NCBI GenBank assembly: GCA_022509125.1
Contig: JAFLTU010000001.1
Coordinates: 1-39,955 of the forward strand
Length of the DNA: 39,955 nt
Direction: 5' to 3'
From: Muribaculaceae bacterium
GTDB lineage: Bacteria > Bacteroidota > Bacteroidia > Bacteroidales > Muribaculaceae
A program made the translations under genes and the position numbers. Below are positions 8,743-17,426 of this stretch, in pieces. Below the pieces are notes generated by a model, which saw nothing but the letters and a program-made list of their open reading frames with translations, was not told where the DNA came from and ran no database searches. The first letter of the stretch is position 1. Each line of letters begins with the position of its first letter.

Positions 8743-10398
8743 ATGAAGAATAAAAGAAATTTAGCCGTCATATTGTTGCCTCTCATCCTTGCTTTTGGGA
8801 TGGGATGCGGCATTTTTATCGGCCGTTATATCACAACTAGGTCTCTTTCTCCCAAGGAAGAGAAACTAAAGATGGTCTTAGGGTTGATCCAGTCCGACTA
8901 TGTTGATAAATTGGATATGGATTCCCTCATAGAGACAGCTTTTCCCGATTTGCTCTCTTCGTTGGATCCTCATTCGGCCTATATACCTGCCTCCGACCTC
9001 CAGACTGTAAATGACGACCTTTCCGGAAGTTTTAGCGGAGTGGGAGTCTCTTTTCAAATTATCAACGACACTGTCCAGGTTATTGAGGTTATCCCGGGGG
9101 GACCGGCTGAAAAAGTTGGTATTTTACCCGGCGACCGAATTATAAGGGCCGACACCACTCAGATGACCGGAAAAGATATAACTTCCCAGGATGTCTTCAA
9201 GACTTTGAGAGGCGAAAAGGGCACCACAGTTGTGCTTACTATCAAGCGGTTCGGACAGAAAAAAGAGGTGATTTATGATGTGGTCAGAAATGACATTCCG
9301 GTTAATTCAGTAGACGTCAGCTACATGCTCACTGACGACACCGGATATGTGAAGGTAACGAAGTTTTCACGCAACACCTACATGGAGTTTTTCAATGCCC
9401 TCAACGATTTAAGGCAGCAAGGTGCCACATCCTTTGTGGTAGACCTTCGCGGGAATTCGGGAGGATTCATGGACCAGGCCATCTATATGGCCAACGAATT
9501 CCTTCCTGCCGGCCGTCTGATTGTCTATACTCAGGGGAGAAAAATGGAAAACGAATATATGGCGATGAGCGATGGTCGAGGGAATTTCCAGGATTATCCC
9601 GTTGTAGTGCTCACAAACGAGTCGTCGGCCTCTGCATCTGAAATTTTTGCGGGAGCAATCCAGGATAATGACCGAGGGTTAATCATCGGGCGCAGGACAT
9701 TCGGAAAAGGTCTTGTGCAAAACCAGACCGAATTGCCCGACAGTTCAGCTGTGAGACTGACCGTGGCAAGATATTATACCCCCTCGGGTCGTTCGATACA
9801 AAAGGAATACAAGCGTGGCGAAACCGACAAATATGAAATGGACATTGTAGACCGATATTCGCATGGAGAATTCTATAATGCCGACAGTATAAAGCTCGAC
9901 AAAGAAAAAATCTTCCACACTGTCAACGGACGTGAGGTCTATGGCGGAGGAGGCATTATGCCGGACATTTTCGTGCCCGAAGACACTACAGGTTTCACTT
10001 CCTATTATATATCAGTGGCCAATCAGGGACTGATACAAAAATATGCAATATCCGTAGCTGATGGATATCGGGAGGAACTGGGGGCCGACCGCACACTTGC
10101 TAATCTTAATAGGATTCTCCCTTCCGACCAGACTTTGCTTGAGAATTTCGTGGCTTTTGCTGTCACAAAAGGAGTGCCCGCCAGATGGTATTACATCAAC
10201 CGTTCTCGCAATCTCCTGATCTCCCAATTAAGAGCGATGATCGCAAGAGATGTGCTCGGATATCCGGCCTTCATCGAGCTTCTTAATGAAGACGATAATG
10301 CTGTCAATAGAGCTGTGGATGAGCTGAGAAACGGAAATTCACCGGTGAATATCGAGGTCTCGCAATCGTCTCAAGAAATAAACGGGTCTGACTCTTAA
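8743..10398 (+). CDS. S41-family C-terminal processing protease (CtpA/Prc type)
   Basis: The start at 8743 gives a 551-residue protein beginning MKNKRNLAVILLP, with an N-terminal signal or anchor segment. The open frame extends back to 8674, but that would overlap the dCMP deaminase gene and bury the signal. A PDZ domain occupies about residues 85-170 (GVGVSFQIINDTVQVIEVIPGGPAEKVGI). The protease domain carries the SASASE motif with predicted catalytic S297 and K322 (GRRTFGKG), 25 apart as in the family. A helical C-terminal extension of about 130 residues follows. The enzyme probably trims or degrades envelope proteins in the periplasm. Confidence 0.94.
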   Translation: MKNKRNLAVILLPLILAFGMGCGIFIGRYITTRSLSPKEEKLKMVLGLIQSDYVDKLDMDSLIETAFPDLLSSLDPHSAYIPASDLQTVNDDLSGSFSGVGVSFQIINDTVQVIEVIPGGPAEKVGILPGDRIIRADTTQMTGKDITSQDVFKTLRGEKGTTVVLTIKRFGQKKEVIYDVVRNDIPVNSVDVSYMLTDDTGYVKVTKFSRNTYMEFFNALNDLRQQGATSFVVDLRGNSGGFMDQAIYMANEFLPAGRLIVYTQGRKMENEYMAMSDGRGNFQDYPVVVLTNESSASASEIFAGAIQDNDRGLIIGRRTFGKGLVQNQTELPDSSAVRLTVARYYTPSGRSIQKEYKRGETDKYEMDIVDRYSHGEFYNADSIKLDKEKIFHTVNGREVYGGGGIMPDIFVPEDTTGFTSYYISVANQGLIQKYAISVADGYREELGADRTLANLNRILPSDQTLLENFVAFAVTKGVPARWYYINRSRNLLISQLRAMIARDVLGYPAFIELLNEDDNAVNRAVDELRNGNSPVNIEVSQSSQEINGSDS

Positions 10399-10426
10399 CG
10401 GATAACTAAACCTATAATTAGAAACC

Positions 10427-10996
10427 ATGAAAGAAAAATTCTCGGAAAAAAATGAGATAAGATATAGGATGAAAAATCTTCGCGGCATGTTGCTTGAGAC
10501 CGAAAAGCGGGCAGCCGCAGAGGAAGTTTTCCGGCGTCTTGAGCAGACAGCGGCATTCATGCTTGCCGACAGGATTATGATGTATCATTCTCTTCCCGAT
10601 GAACTCTATACTCTGGATTTTCTTAAGAAATGGAGTGGACGTAAACGTTTCTATCTTCCACGCGTAAATGGAGTGGATCTTGAAGTATTGCCTTATGAAG
10701 AGAGTAGGCTGGAGCTCGGATCTTTCCATATCGAGGAACCAACGGGCACCGATCTCACTGATCCTGCCGATATCGAACTTGTAATAGTTCCGGCTGTGGC
10801 TTACGATCGGAAAGGGAAAAGGCTTGGCCGCGGGAAGGGATTTTACGATCGGTTCCTCCCAACGACAAAGGCCACTAAAGTGGGAGTGGGTTATGAGTTT
10901 CAATTACTCGAGGAACTTCCCACAGAGCCTCATGACGTTGCAATGGATATGGTCGTCACACAGCATACCACGATCATTATTAAGAAAAGTTCTTAA
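10427..10996 (+). CDS. 5-formyltetrahydrofolate cyclo-ligase
   Basis: The 189-residue protein matches the MTHFS family in size and motifs: an N-terminal basic helix (NEIRYRMKNLRGMLL), the central VNGVDLEVLPYEE, and the ATP-binding motif RLGRGKGFYDRFL near residue 130, followed by a buried VGVGYEFQLLEELPTEPHDVAMD. It converts 5-formyl-THF to 5,10-methenyl-THF using ATP, returning folate to the one-carbon pool. It lies 28 nt after the S41 protease gene on the same strand. Confidence 0.93.
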   Translation: MKEKFSEKNEIRYRMKNLRGMLLETEKRAAAEEVFRRLEQTAAFMLADRIMMYHSLPDELYTLDFLKKWSGRKRFYLPRVNGVDLEVLPYEESRLELGSFHIEEPTGTDLTDPADIELVIVPAVAYDRKGKRLGRGKGFYDRFLPTTKATKVGVGYEFQLLEELPTEPHDVAMDMVVTQHTTIIIKKSS

Positions 10997-11091
10997 TAAA
11001 ATCAGGGAATTTAGTCTTAAAGAAGGTTAAAAAAGGAACAAGTATCCGACTCTAAATAGCAATTAATATCAATCAACAAAAACCAGACATA

Positions 11092-13911
11092 ATGAAAAAG
11101 TTTCTTATTTCAGCGGGTCTCGCCATGGCTTGTTGTTTCAGCATGTCAGCCCAAGATCCGGCTCAATTTCAGCCCCTTCCATTGAATCCCAAGGTGAAGG
11201 CAGGCGTTTTGCCTAACGGCTTGAGCTATTATATCCTTCACAATGAAGAACCCAAAGATAGGGCCAATTTCTATATCGCTCAGAAAGTTGGCTCTACTCT
11301 TGAGGCCCCCGACCAGCTCGGACTTGCCCATTTCCTTGAGCATATGGCCTTTAACGGCACAACCAACTATCCGGGAAAAAACATGCTCAATTATCTCCAG
11401 AGCAAGGGTATCCGTTTTGGAGCCGACATCAATGCTTACACAAGTTTTGATGAAACCGTCTACAACATCAATAATGTCATTACTACAGATAAGGCACTTA
11501 TGGACAGCGTCTTACTGGTTCTGCATGATTGGAGTGGAGATATACTCCTTGAAGAGTCGGAAATCGATGCAGAAAGAGGAGTAATCCAGGAGGAATGGCG
11601 AAGCAGAAACAACGCCCAATTCCGTATGTATGACGCTATTCTTCCTAAAATCTATCAGGAATATCAATATCAGCAGCTTCCCATTGGCAAAATGGAGGTG
11701 GTCATGAATTTCAAGCCCGAGGCCTTGCGCGCTTATTATAAGAAATGGTATCGCCCTGATCAACAAGGTATTGTCATTGTAGGAGACTTTGATGCCGAGG
11801 AGATGGAAAAGAAGGTGATCGACCTCTTCTCCACAATCGAAATGCCGGCTAACGCCACTCCCAGGGAGTATCCCGCTGTGAGCGACAATGAAAAACCAAT
11901 CTTTGTTAGTTTTTCAGACCCGGAGCTCACAAATTTGATGACTATAATTTCCTTCAAGTCAGATAAAGTGCCCTTTGAATACAGAAACACACTCCCTATC
12001 TATATTCAGGAACAGATTATAGAGAATCTATTGAGCACCATGATCAACAATCGCCTGACGGAATTTACTCAGGATCCAGCTTGCCGTTATGTCTATGCAG
12101 GTGTAAATTTCGGCGATTTCTTGGTGTCTAAGACCAAGGCCTCCTTCGATGTGACGATTGTTGCTAAAAAAGACTCCCGCGAGGCTGTGGAAGATGCTAT
12201 GTCGATTGTGACCCGTGCATGCAAAGCCGGTTTCAACGAGGCTGAATTTGAAAGGGCTTCTCAAGAGCTCATGGCCAACATCGAAAAGGCCTACAACGAA
12301 CGCGACAAGACCGACAACGAAGCCCTTGGCCGCGAACTTTGCAGTTTCTTCACTGACAATGTTTCTGCACCCGGCATCGAAACTGAATATCAAATCTGGC
12401 AAATGATGCTCCCCCAGCTTCCTGTGGAGGCTATCAATGAATTGGCAAAACAATTGCTCACAGAGGAAAATATTGTAGTCGTGACCTCAGCGCCTAAAGC
12501 AGAAGGGTTTGAAATAGTTTCCGAAGAGGCTCTTCTTTCTACTCTCAGCCAGGTGATGAATGCCGAATATGTGGCTCTTGCCGAGGAGAAAATCACAGAA
12601 CCTCTTATCCCGTCTCTTCCGGCTCCCGGAAAGATAGTAAGCTCTGTAGACGACACAAAATTGCAGGCCCAAGTATTGACCCTTTCAAACGGTGTGAAAG
12701 TTGTGGTTAAACCCACCGACTTTTCTGCTGATGAAGTGCTGCTATATGCCTTCAGAAATGGTGGCAAAAGACTTTATGAACCCTCTCAGGCAGCTAATGT
12801 CATCATGATGGAAGATATCTATGAATATGCCAAAATGGGAAATTTCGACAATAAGACTCTCAAGAAATATCTCGCAGGCAAAAAGGTAGGCCTCGGTTTC
12901 GCTGTAAACACCTATACCGATGTATTGAACGGCACTTCCACCGTTAAAGACCTCCCGACTCTCTTTGAGCTGATCTATACTTCATTCACCAACCTGAATG
13001 CCGACCAAGATACCTACAACGCAAACATCGACCGCTATCGTCCGATGCTTGAGAATGCAGAGAAGAATCCACAGACTATTTTCTCACGTCAGGTGACCAA
13101 AACCCGTTACAATGATAATCCTCTCATGCAGAGCCCTTCAGTGGCAACTCTCGATGAGGTTGTTTATCCCGACGCTTTTGGTCTTGTGAAGGATGCCCTT
13201 GGTAATCCGGCGGACTATACATTCATTTTCGTAGGAAATGTTAACGCGGAAACAATCAATCCGTTGATTGAGCAGTATATTGCTTCATTGCCGACTAAAC
13301 CCGTGGTGGCTCCAACCTTTAAAACCGCTATCACTTTACCGGAGGGACAGGTGAAAAATGAATTCACCCAACCGATGGAGACTCCCACTACCATGGTGTT
13401 TGATGTATATTCTCAAGGTGGAATGCCATATTCTTTGGAAAACGACATTATGGTGGAACTCGTTGGAGACATCCTCGGTAATATTTACGTGGAAACTCTT
13501 CGTGAAGAGGAGGGAGGAACTTACTCTCCATCCACAGGATCTATGTATAATCCCAACAATGAAGAATGGAATATCCTCTATATGTTCTCCACCAATGCCG
13601 ACCAACAGGCTAAACTGATGGAAAGAGCTGACACCGAATTGCTCAACCTTCTTAAGAACGGCACAGACGAAGCTAATTTCAACAAGGCTAAGGAGGCAAT
13701 GATCAAACAATTTGAAATCAACTCCAGAAAGAACGGCTATTGGACATCAACTCTGGCTCAGCAGCTAAGATTCCCTGATGTGGAATTGGTCAACGGTTAT
13801 GAGCAGGCTCTTCAGTCGATTTCTCTCGATGGTTTCAACCAATTCATGAAAAATCTCTACAACGGTAACAACCGTATCCAGATTATCATGGAAGGCACCC
13901 AGGCTCAGTAA
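11092..13911 (+). CDS. Secreted M16-family zinc metallopeptidase (insulinase/pitrilysin type)
   Basis: The 939-residue protein has a signal peptide (MKKFLISAGLAMACCFSMSA) and four M16 domains in two halves. The first half holds the inverted zinc site HFLEH (H80, E83, H84) and the downstream helix ESEIDAERGVIQEEW that supplies the third ligand. The second half (from about residue 520) lacks a zinc site, as expected for the inactive half of a clam-shell enzyme. It probably degrades peptides in the periplasm or outside the cell. Only 12 nt separate it from the acidic protein gene, and no terminator lies between them, so they likely share a transcript. Confidence 0.94.
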   Translation: MKKFLISAGLAMACCFSMSAQDPAQFQPLPLNPKVKAGVLPNGLSYYILHNEEPKDRANFYIAQKVGSTLEAPDQLGLAHFLEHMAFNGTTNYPGKNMLNYLQSKGIRFGADINAYTSFDETVYNINNVITTDKALMDSVLLVLHDWSGDILLEESEIDAERGVIQEEWRSRNNAQFRMYDAILPKIYQEYQYQQLPIGKMEVVMNFKPEALRAYYKKWYRPDQQGIVIVGDFDAEEMEKKVIDLFSTIEMPANATPREYPAVSDNEKPIFVSFSDPELTNLMTIISFKSDKVPFEYRNTLPIYIQEQIIENLLSTMINNRLTEFTQDPACRYVYAGVNFGDFLVSKTKASFDVTIVAKKDSREAVEDAMSIVTRACKAGFNEAEFERASQELMANIEKAYNERDKTDNEALGRELCSFFTDNVSAPGIETEYQIWQMMLPQLPVEAINELAKQLLTEENIVVVTSAPKAEGFEIVSEEALLSTLSQVMNAEYVALAEEKITEPLIPSLPAPGKIVSSVDDTKLQAQVLTLSNGVKVVVKPTDFSADEVLLYAFRNGGKRLYEPSQAANVIMMEDIYEYAKMGNFDNKTLKKYLAGKKVGLGFAVNTYTDVLNGTSTVKDLPTLFELIYTSFTNLNADQDTYNANIDRYRPMLENAEKNPQTIFSRQVTKTRYNDNPLMQSPSVATLDEVVYPDAFGLVKDALGNPADYTFIFVGNVNAETINPLIEQYIASLPTKPVVAPTFKTAITLPEGQVKNEFTQPMETPTTMVFDVYSQGGMPYSLENDIMVELVGDILGNIYVETLREEEGGTYSPSTGSMYNPNNEEWNILYMFSTNADQQAKLMERADTELLNLLKNGTDEANFNKAKEAMIKQFEINSRKNGYWTSTLAQQLRFPDVELVNGYEQALQSISLDGFNQFMKNLYNGNNRIQIIMEGTQAQ

Positions 13912-13923
13912 TTAAGTTTAGAA

Positions 13924-14253
13924 ATGTCAAGAGACAAAACAGATTGGATTGATGAGGAGGATCTTTTCGACGACGACAAAGACCTTGACGAAGAAGACTT
14001 TGACATCGATGAAGATTTCGACGATGAGTTAGAAGATGATGATCTTTTCGACGACGATCAAGAAGATTTCAACGAAGACGAAGACTTAGATGATGAAGAG
14101 GATTTCGATGACGAAGAGGATTTCGAAGACGAAGAAGAAGGCCTTTTCGATGATGACCTCTTCGAGGATGAGGAATTCGATGAAGACTTCGAAGAAGACT
14201 TCGACGATGAGGATGAATTAGAAGACGATCTCTTCGACGACGATCAGGTTTGA
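13924..14253 (+). CDS. Extremely acidic small protein of unknown function
   Basis: By direct count 73 of the 109 residues are Asp or Glu (about two thirds), and most of the others are Phe or Leu. The pentad LFDDD occurs four times. No signal peptide or membrane segment is visible, so it is probably cytoplasmic. There are only three basic residues, all in the first 20. It begins 12 nt after the M16 peptidase stop and is followed by a clear terminator, so it is the last gene of that unit. I do not recognise a family; nucleic-acid mimicry, a chaperone for basic proteins or metal buffering are only possibilities. Start context GAAATG is ordinary for this genome. Confidence 0.75.
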   Translation: MSRDKTDWIDEEDLFDDDKDLDEEDFDIDEDFDDELEDDDLFDDDQEDFNEDEDLDDEEDFDDEEDFEDEEEGLFDDDLFEDEEFDEDFEEDFDDEDELEDDLFDDDQV

Positions 14254-14273
14254 TTCTCTATAATTTATGAATA

Positions 14274-14312
14274 CAAGGATGCGACCCTTAGCCGCATCCT
14301 TGTTGTTTTATT
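14274..14312 (+). terminator. Rho-independent terminator after the M16/acidic-protein unit
   Basis: A perfect 10-bp stem CAAGGATGCG/CGCATCCTTG (14274-14283 with 14293-14302) and a 9-nt loop are followed by TTGTTTTATT. Confidence 0.88.
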
Positions 14313-14400
14313 ATTGGAAAAAATTTCAAATTTTCAAACTATTGGCCTCCTTATGTGTTAATAAGATATAACACAAAGAAACTAATAAAAAATTACGACT

Positions 14401-14955
14401 ATGAGACAAAGAATTTCTTATGACAGCGACGATTATTCAGGAACCGCGATTATTTGGTTTATCCTGATTTGCGTTTTATGTTTCTTCTGCTTTTGGCCCG
14501 ATTGGGGATGGAGCGATTATAACTATTCTTCCAACTACGTCAACAACGGCGGATGGAACTGGGGCGGATGGTGGTGGTTCTGGATTATTATCGGCATCCT
14601 TTTCTTCTGGTGGATCTGTACTCTTTTCTACACTCCGATCGATGTATATGCCGATGATGATGAAGTCAGAATCCGTCGCCCGTTGAAATCAAGAAGAATC
14701 AAGATGTCTGAAATCGAATCCGCTGAACCTTACGAAGTGAGCCGCAAGGCTAAGGGTAAGACCTTCGGAAGCGCGCCGATCAGATCCTTCGGCCGGTGGG
14801 GAAGATATAACGACGAGAAGATTGGCGACTATTTCGCTTACTATGGCAAACCTGACAACACTGTGTTGATCACCCTTAAAGATGGACGCAAGTATGTGGT
14901 CGGTGGTTCAAATGCCAAGGAATTATCAGACTATATCAATAGCAAAAAGAAATAA
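14401..14955 (+). CDS. Trp-rich two-helix membrane protein with a PH-like C-terminal domain
   Basis: The 184-residue protein has two membrane helices at about residues 18-36 and 57-78, joined by a loop rich in Trp, Asn and Gly (NNGGWNWGGWWWFW). The C-terminal half (about 80-184) has alternating strands: IDVYADDDEVRIRRPLKSRRI, an insertion with KTFGSAPIRSFGRWGRY, and a final strand-helix VLITLKDGRKYVVGGSN. This resembles small bacterial PH-like domains attached to membrane proteins, an inference from pattern only. It has its own terminator behind it and a terminator before it, so it is probably monocistronic. Function unknown. Confidence 0.8.
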   Translation: MRQRISYDSDDYSGTAIIWFILICVLCFFCFWPDWGWSDYNYSSNYVNNGGWNWGGWWWFWIIIGILFFWWICTLFYTPIDVYADDDEVRIRRPLKSRRIKMSEIESAEPYEVSRKAKGKTFGSAPIRSFGRWGRYNDEKIGDYFAYYGKPDNTVLITLKDGRKYVVGGSNAKELSDYINSKKK

Positions 14956-14974
14956 TATCCGGAAAAGATACTAA

Positions 14975-15046
14975 AGGGGAGATAGCCTAAAATTCTCCCT
15001 AAAAAAGAAAGGAGCGAAGTAACTTGATGTTATTCGCTCTTTTTTC
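14975..15046 (+). terminator. Double hairpin ending in a T tract
   Basis: A first hairpin AGGGGAGA/TCTCCCT (14975-14982 with 14994-15000) is followed by a stronger one, GAGCGAA/TTCGCTC (15012-15018 with 15033-15039) extended by TAAC/GTTA, then a T6 tract. It ends the Trp-rich membrane protein gene. Confidence 0.8.
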
Positions 15047-15095
15047 TTGGCTCTTTATAAAGATTAGCTTTGTCTAACTAATGTTTTCCTCTGTT

Positions 15096-15539
15096 TTAAT
15101 GTCTGAAGGGAATGCAGCAAACAACCCTGACTGGAACGGTTTGATTATTCATTTTGCCGGGTTGCCAATGGGGCATACCGGCGATAACACGCATTGCCTC
15201 TCTATTGAGTGAGGGGTCCACGCCTCTTAAAAGCTGTATATTGGAAATACTGCCGTCGGGATTGACTATGAAAGCACACGTCACTCGTCCTTCCACTCCC
15301 TTTTCGTAAGCTTCTTGTGGATAACGACGTGTTGAATTGATATAATTGATAAGAGAATTGCCACCTCCGGGAAATTCCGGCTTCACGTCTACATAATCGT
15401 ATTCAAAAACTTCTATATAAGTGCAGGCGGATTGGCCCGGTTCCACATTTTTGACTCTGCAGGTCTGCGCATCTGCGTGGTTGCCTGTTAGTATCAGTCC
15501 AAGAGTTAATAGAAATATAGTCTTCTTAGGAAAATTCAT
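15096..15539 (-). CDS. Exported TonB C-terminal-domain protein
   Basis: From the start at 15539 the protein is 147 residues: a signal peptide (MNFPKKTIFLLTLGLILTG, then HADAQ) and a TonB C-terminal domain (FPGGGNSLINYINSTRRYP, VEGRVTCAFIVNPDGSISN, then MPHWQPGKMNNQTVPVRV). A longer in-frame start at 15566 is unlikely because it would lie inside the predicted promoter. Unlike a true TonB it has no long proline spacer and seems to have a cleavable signal rather than an anchor, so it may be a free periplasmic TonB-like domain, or may be fixed by an uncleaved helix. Four cysteines remain in the mature part. Monocistronic; divergent from porQ. Confidence 0.85.
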   Translation of the reverse strand: MNFPKKTIFLLTLGLILTGNHADAQTCRVKNVEPGQSACTYIEVFEYDYVDVKPEFPGGGNSLINYINSTRRYPQEAYEKGVEGRVTCAFIVNPDGSISNIQLLRGVDPSLNREAMRVIAGMPHWQPGKMNNQTVPVRVVCCIPFRH

Positions 15540-15563
15540 AAATCGTTTCTTGCTTTCGCATTG

Positions 15564-15595
15564 CAAATATATGGTTCTAAACGTGTTTTTGCAAA
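15564..15595 (-). promoter_or_regulatory. Bacteroidetes-type promoter of the TonB-CTD gene
   Basis: Read on the minus strand, TTTG (15592-15595) is followed after exactly 20 nt by TATATTTG (15564-15571). The predicted transcript start is close to 15557, giving a leader of under 25 nt to the ATG at 15539. This placement decides the start codon of the gene. Confidence 0.75.
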
Positions 15596-15758
15596 CAAAT
15601 AATCTCTCTTATTAACTTATTTAAATTAGTTTTGCATTTGTTAAGAATTTAAATGGTGATGAAGCCCCTTAGGTAACATTCAGGTCTCCCCCGAAGATCG
15701 TAGGCAATAGATTGGATTTCCTTCCGTTAATAAAAATGAGACATTGCGTTTTCAAAAG

Positions 15759-16787
15759 ATGATATCCATAAAAAAATATCCCGCAGCCTTGTTGCTGCTG
15801 ATGTTTTCCCTTATTTATAGAGTTGCTCCGGCCATGGCTCAGGGAGGCAACACTGCCTATGATTTTCTCGACATCCCGAGTTCAAGTTACGTCTTTGGGA
15901 TGGGTGGAGCAAATATTTCAACCCTTCATTCCGACCTTGACTTGGCCGCCCAGAATCCGGCACTTATAGGCCCTGAAAACGACCGCGAACTCAAGCTCGG
16001 TTATATGCACTATTACAGTGGCGGCAATTTCGCAAGCGTCAGATATGGAATGGCAGCCGGGGAACGCGGGGCGTGGGCTGCCGGTATTCGGTATTTAAAC
16101 TATGGCAATTTCAAAGGTTATGAGGCTGATGGAAGCTACACAGGCGATTTCACGGCCCAAGACGTAATCTTCGAAGGCACCTACTCCCATGATTTCACTT
16201 ATAGGCTTAGAGGCGGCATCAACGTAAAAATGGTCTATAGCGCTTATGAGCAATATTCTGCTTTCGCTATGGCCGCCGACCTTGGACTGAATTATTATGA
16301 CGACTATCATGAGCTTTCTCTTGGTCTGGTTTTGAAAAATATGGGAGGACAGCTGAAAAGATTCGAAGACCGCTACGACCGAGTGCCCTTCGACGTGCAG
16401 CTTGGACTCACAAAGGGTTTCAAAGAAGCTTTTTCGTTCTCTATAACGGCATGGCACCTCACCAAATGGAAACTCCCTTATTATGTGCATGAGGAGGGGG
16501 GATTAATTGAACAGACCGACTCCGGTTTCTTCAGAAATTTCTTCCGCCATTTGGTCTTCGGACTAGACTACAGTCCTTCCGACCGCTTCTATATCAACTT
16601 AGGCTACAACTACAAATCGGCCAGCGATATGGCTGCCTATCAGCGAAACTTCTTCTCAGGTTTCTCAATCGGAGCAGGCTTTAAAGTGAGGGCATATTCT
16701 GCCGGGGTGGCTTTCGCAATGCCTCATAAAGGAGGTGCCACTCTTTTACTCAATCTTGGCCTTGACATCACGGAATTGCTCAACTAA
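15759..16787 (+). CDS. porQ: Type IX secretion system protein PorQ
   Basis: The protein from ATG 15759 is 342 residues with a signal peptide (KYPAALLLLMFSLIYRVAPA, then MAQ). It shows the PorV/PorQ family pattern: a start near GNTAYDFLDIPSSSYVFGMGG, then NPALIG, then many amphipathic beta strands of an outer-membrane barrel, ending LLLNLGLDITELLN. PorQ is an outer-membrane component of the T9SS in Bacteroidetes; its exact role is less clear than that of PorV. The open frame could extend to a TTG at 15744, but ATG 15759 leaves a better signal peptide. Its presence agrees with the predicted T9SS cargo at 26,543-38,250. Confidence 0.88.
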   Translation: MISIKKYPAALLLLMFSLIYRVAPAMAQGGNTAYDFLDIPSSSYVFGMGGANISTLHSDLDLAAQNPALIGPENDRELKLGYMHYYSGGNFASVRYGMAAGERGAWAAGIRYLNYGNFKGYEADGSYTGDFTAQDVIFEGTYSHDFTYRLRGGINVKMVYSAYEQYSAFAMAADLGLNYYDDYHELSLGLVLKNMGGQLKRFEDRYDRVPFDVQLGLTKGFKEAFSFSITAWHLTKWKLPYYVHEEGGLIEQTDSGFFRNFFRHLVFGLDYSPSDRFYINLGYNYKSASDMAAYQRNFFSGFSIGAGFKVRAYSAGVAFAMPHKGGATLLLNLGLDITELLN

Positions 16788-16852
16788 AAGGCTATCAAGA
16801 AATCCGGTTATTGCTATTTTACATGCAATTTCTCTGCTGTCACGGCGAAAAA

Positions 16853-16884
16853 TTTGCTCACTTCGCAAAAAAAATATAACTTTG
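16853..16884 (+). promoter_or_regulatory. Bacteroidetes-type promoter of rplS
   Basis: TTTG (16853-16856), 20 nt, TAACTTTG (16877-16884): full match to the consensus. It leaves a leader of about 70 nt before rplS. Confidence 0.82.
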
Positions 16885-16893
16885 CACCCGTGT

Positions 16894-16936
16894 TGCGCAA
16901 TCTCTGGCAAGATAGAGAAGCTTGTTAAATTGCGCA
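16894..16936 (+). ncRNA. Candidate structured leader of rplS
   Basis: In the 5' leader TGCGCAAT (16894-16901) pairs perfectly with ATTGCGCA (16929-16936), and inside lies a small hairpin CTCT/AGAG (16902-16905 with 16914-16917). It sits between the promoter and the L19 start codon without a T tract, so it would act on translation rather than termination. Autoregulatory leaders of r-protein genes, including L19, are known in several bacterial groups; whether this one belongs to a described class cannot be told here. Confidence 0.5.
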
Positions 16937-16960
16937 CTTTAACCCAACTTTATTTTAACA

Positions 16961-17329
16961 ATGGACTTAATTAAGGTAGTAGAGGAGGCTTTTGCCACTC
17001 CCAAAAAGAAATTCGATGATTTCGGTCCGGGCGACACAGTGAATGTGGCCTACCGCATCAAAGAGGGTAACAAAGAAAGAATCCAGCAATATCGCGGTGT
17101 CGTGATTCGTATCAGCGGCAACGAAGATAAAAAGAGATTCACCGTGCGCAAGATTTCCGACGGTGTTGGCGTGGAAAGAATTTTCCCCATGGATTCCCCC
17201 TTTATCGAATCTGTTACAGTTGTGAAATACGGTAAGGTGCGTCGTGCAAAACTTTATTATCTGCGCAATCTCACCGGTAAAAAGGCTCGTATCAAAGAGC
17301 GTCGCGTAAAGAAAACAGAAGAGGCTTAA
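16961..17329 (+). CDS. rplS: 50S ribosomal protein L19
   Basis: The 122-residue protein is a typical L19: [25 protein letters not shown], then [48 protein letters not shown] and a basic tail. L19 lies at the interface of the ribosomal subunits. It has its own promoter, a hairpin leader and a strong terminator, so it appears to be transcribed alone, unlike the trmD-linked arrangement common in other phyla. Confidence 0.98.
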   Translation: MDLIKVVEEAFATPKKKFDDFGPGDTVNVAYRIKEGNKERIQQYRGVVIRISGNEDKKRFTVRKISDGVGVERIFPMDSPFIESVTVVKYGKVRRAKLYYLRNLTGKKARIKERRVKKTEEA

Positions 17330-17377
17330 TCCTCACCAACCCCTCTGTTATTGCAATGGAGGACAGAAAAACTAATC

Positions 17378-17426
17378 TAGCCCCGGGCTCTGTTAATGTC
17401 AGCAGTCCGGGGCTATCGTTTTGTTT
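17378..17426 (+). terminator. Strong terminator after rplS, overlapping the next promoter
   Basis: A 12-bp stem (17378-17389 with 17404-17415, one G-T pair) with core AGCCCCGG/CCGGGGCT and a 14-nt loop is followed by ATCGTTTTGTTT. The T tract includes the TTTG (17420-17423) of the gpmI promoter. Confidence 0.9.

Noticed and set aside
13924-14253. The acidic frame as a mere low-complexity artefact
   Set aside because: Rejected as an explanation because it has a plausible start 12 nt after the M16 stop, uses both GAT/GAC and GAA/GAG codons freely, and ends just before a strong terminator.
15540-15566. Longer start for the TonB-CTD gene
   Set aside because: The region contains the -7 box and the predicted transcript start; the ATG at 15539 also gives a normal signal peptide.
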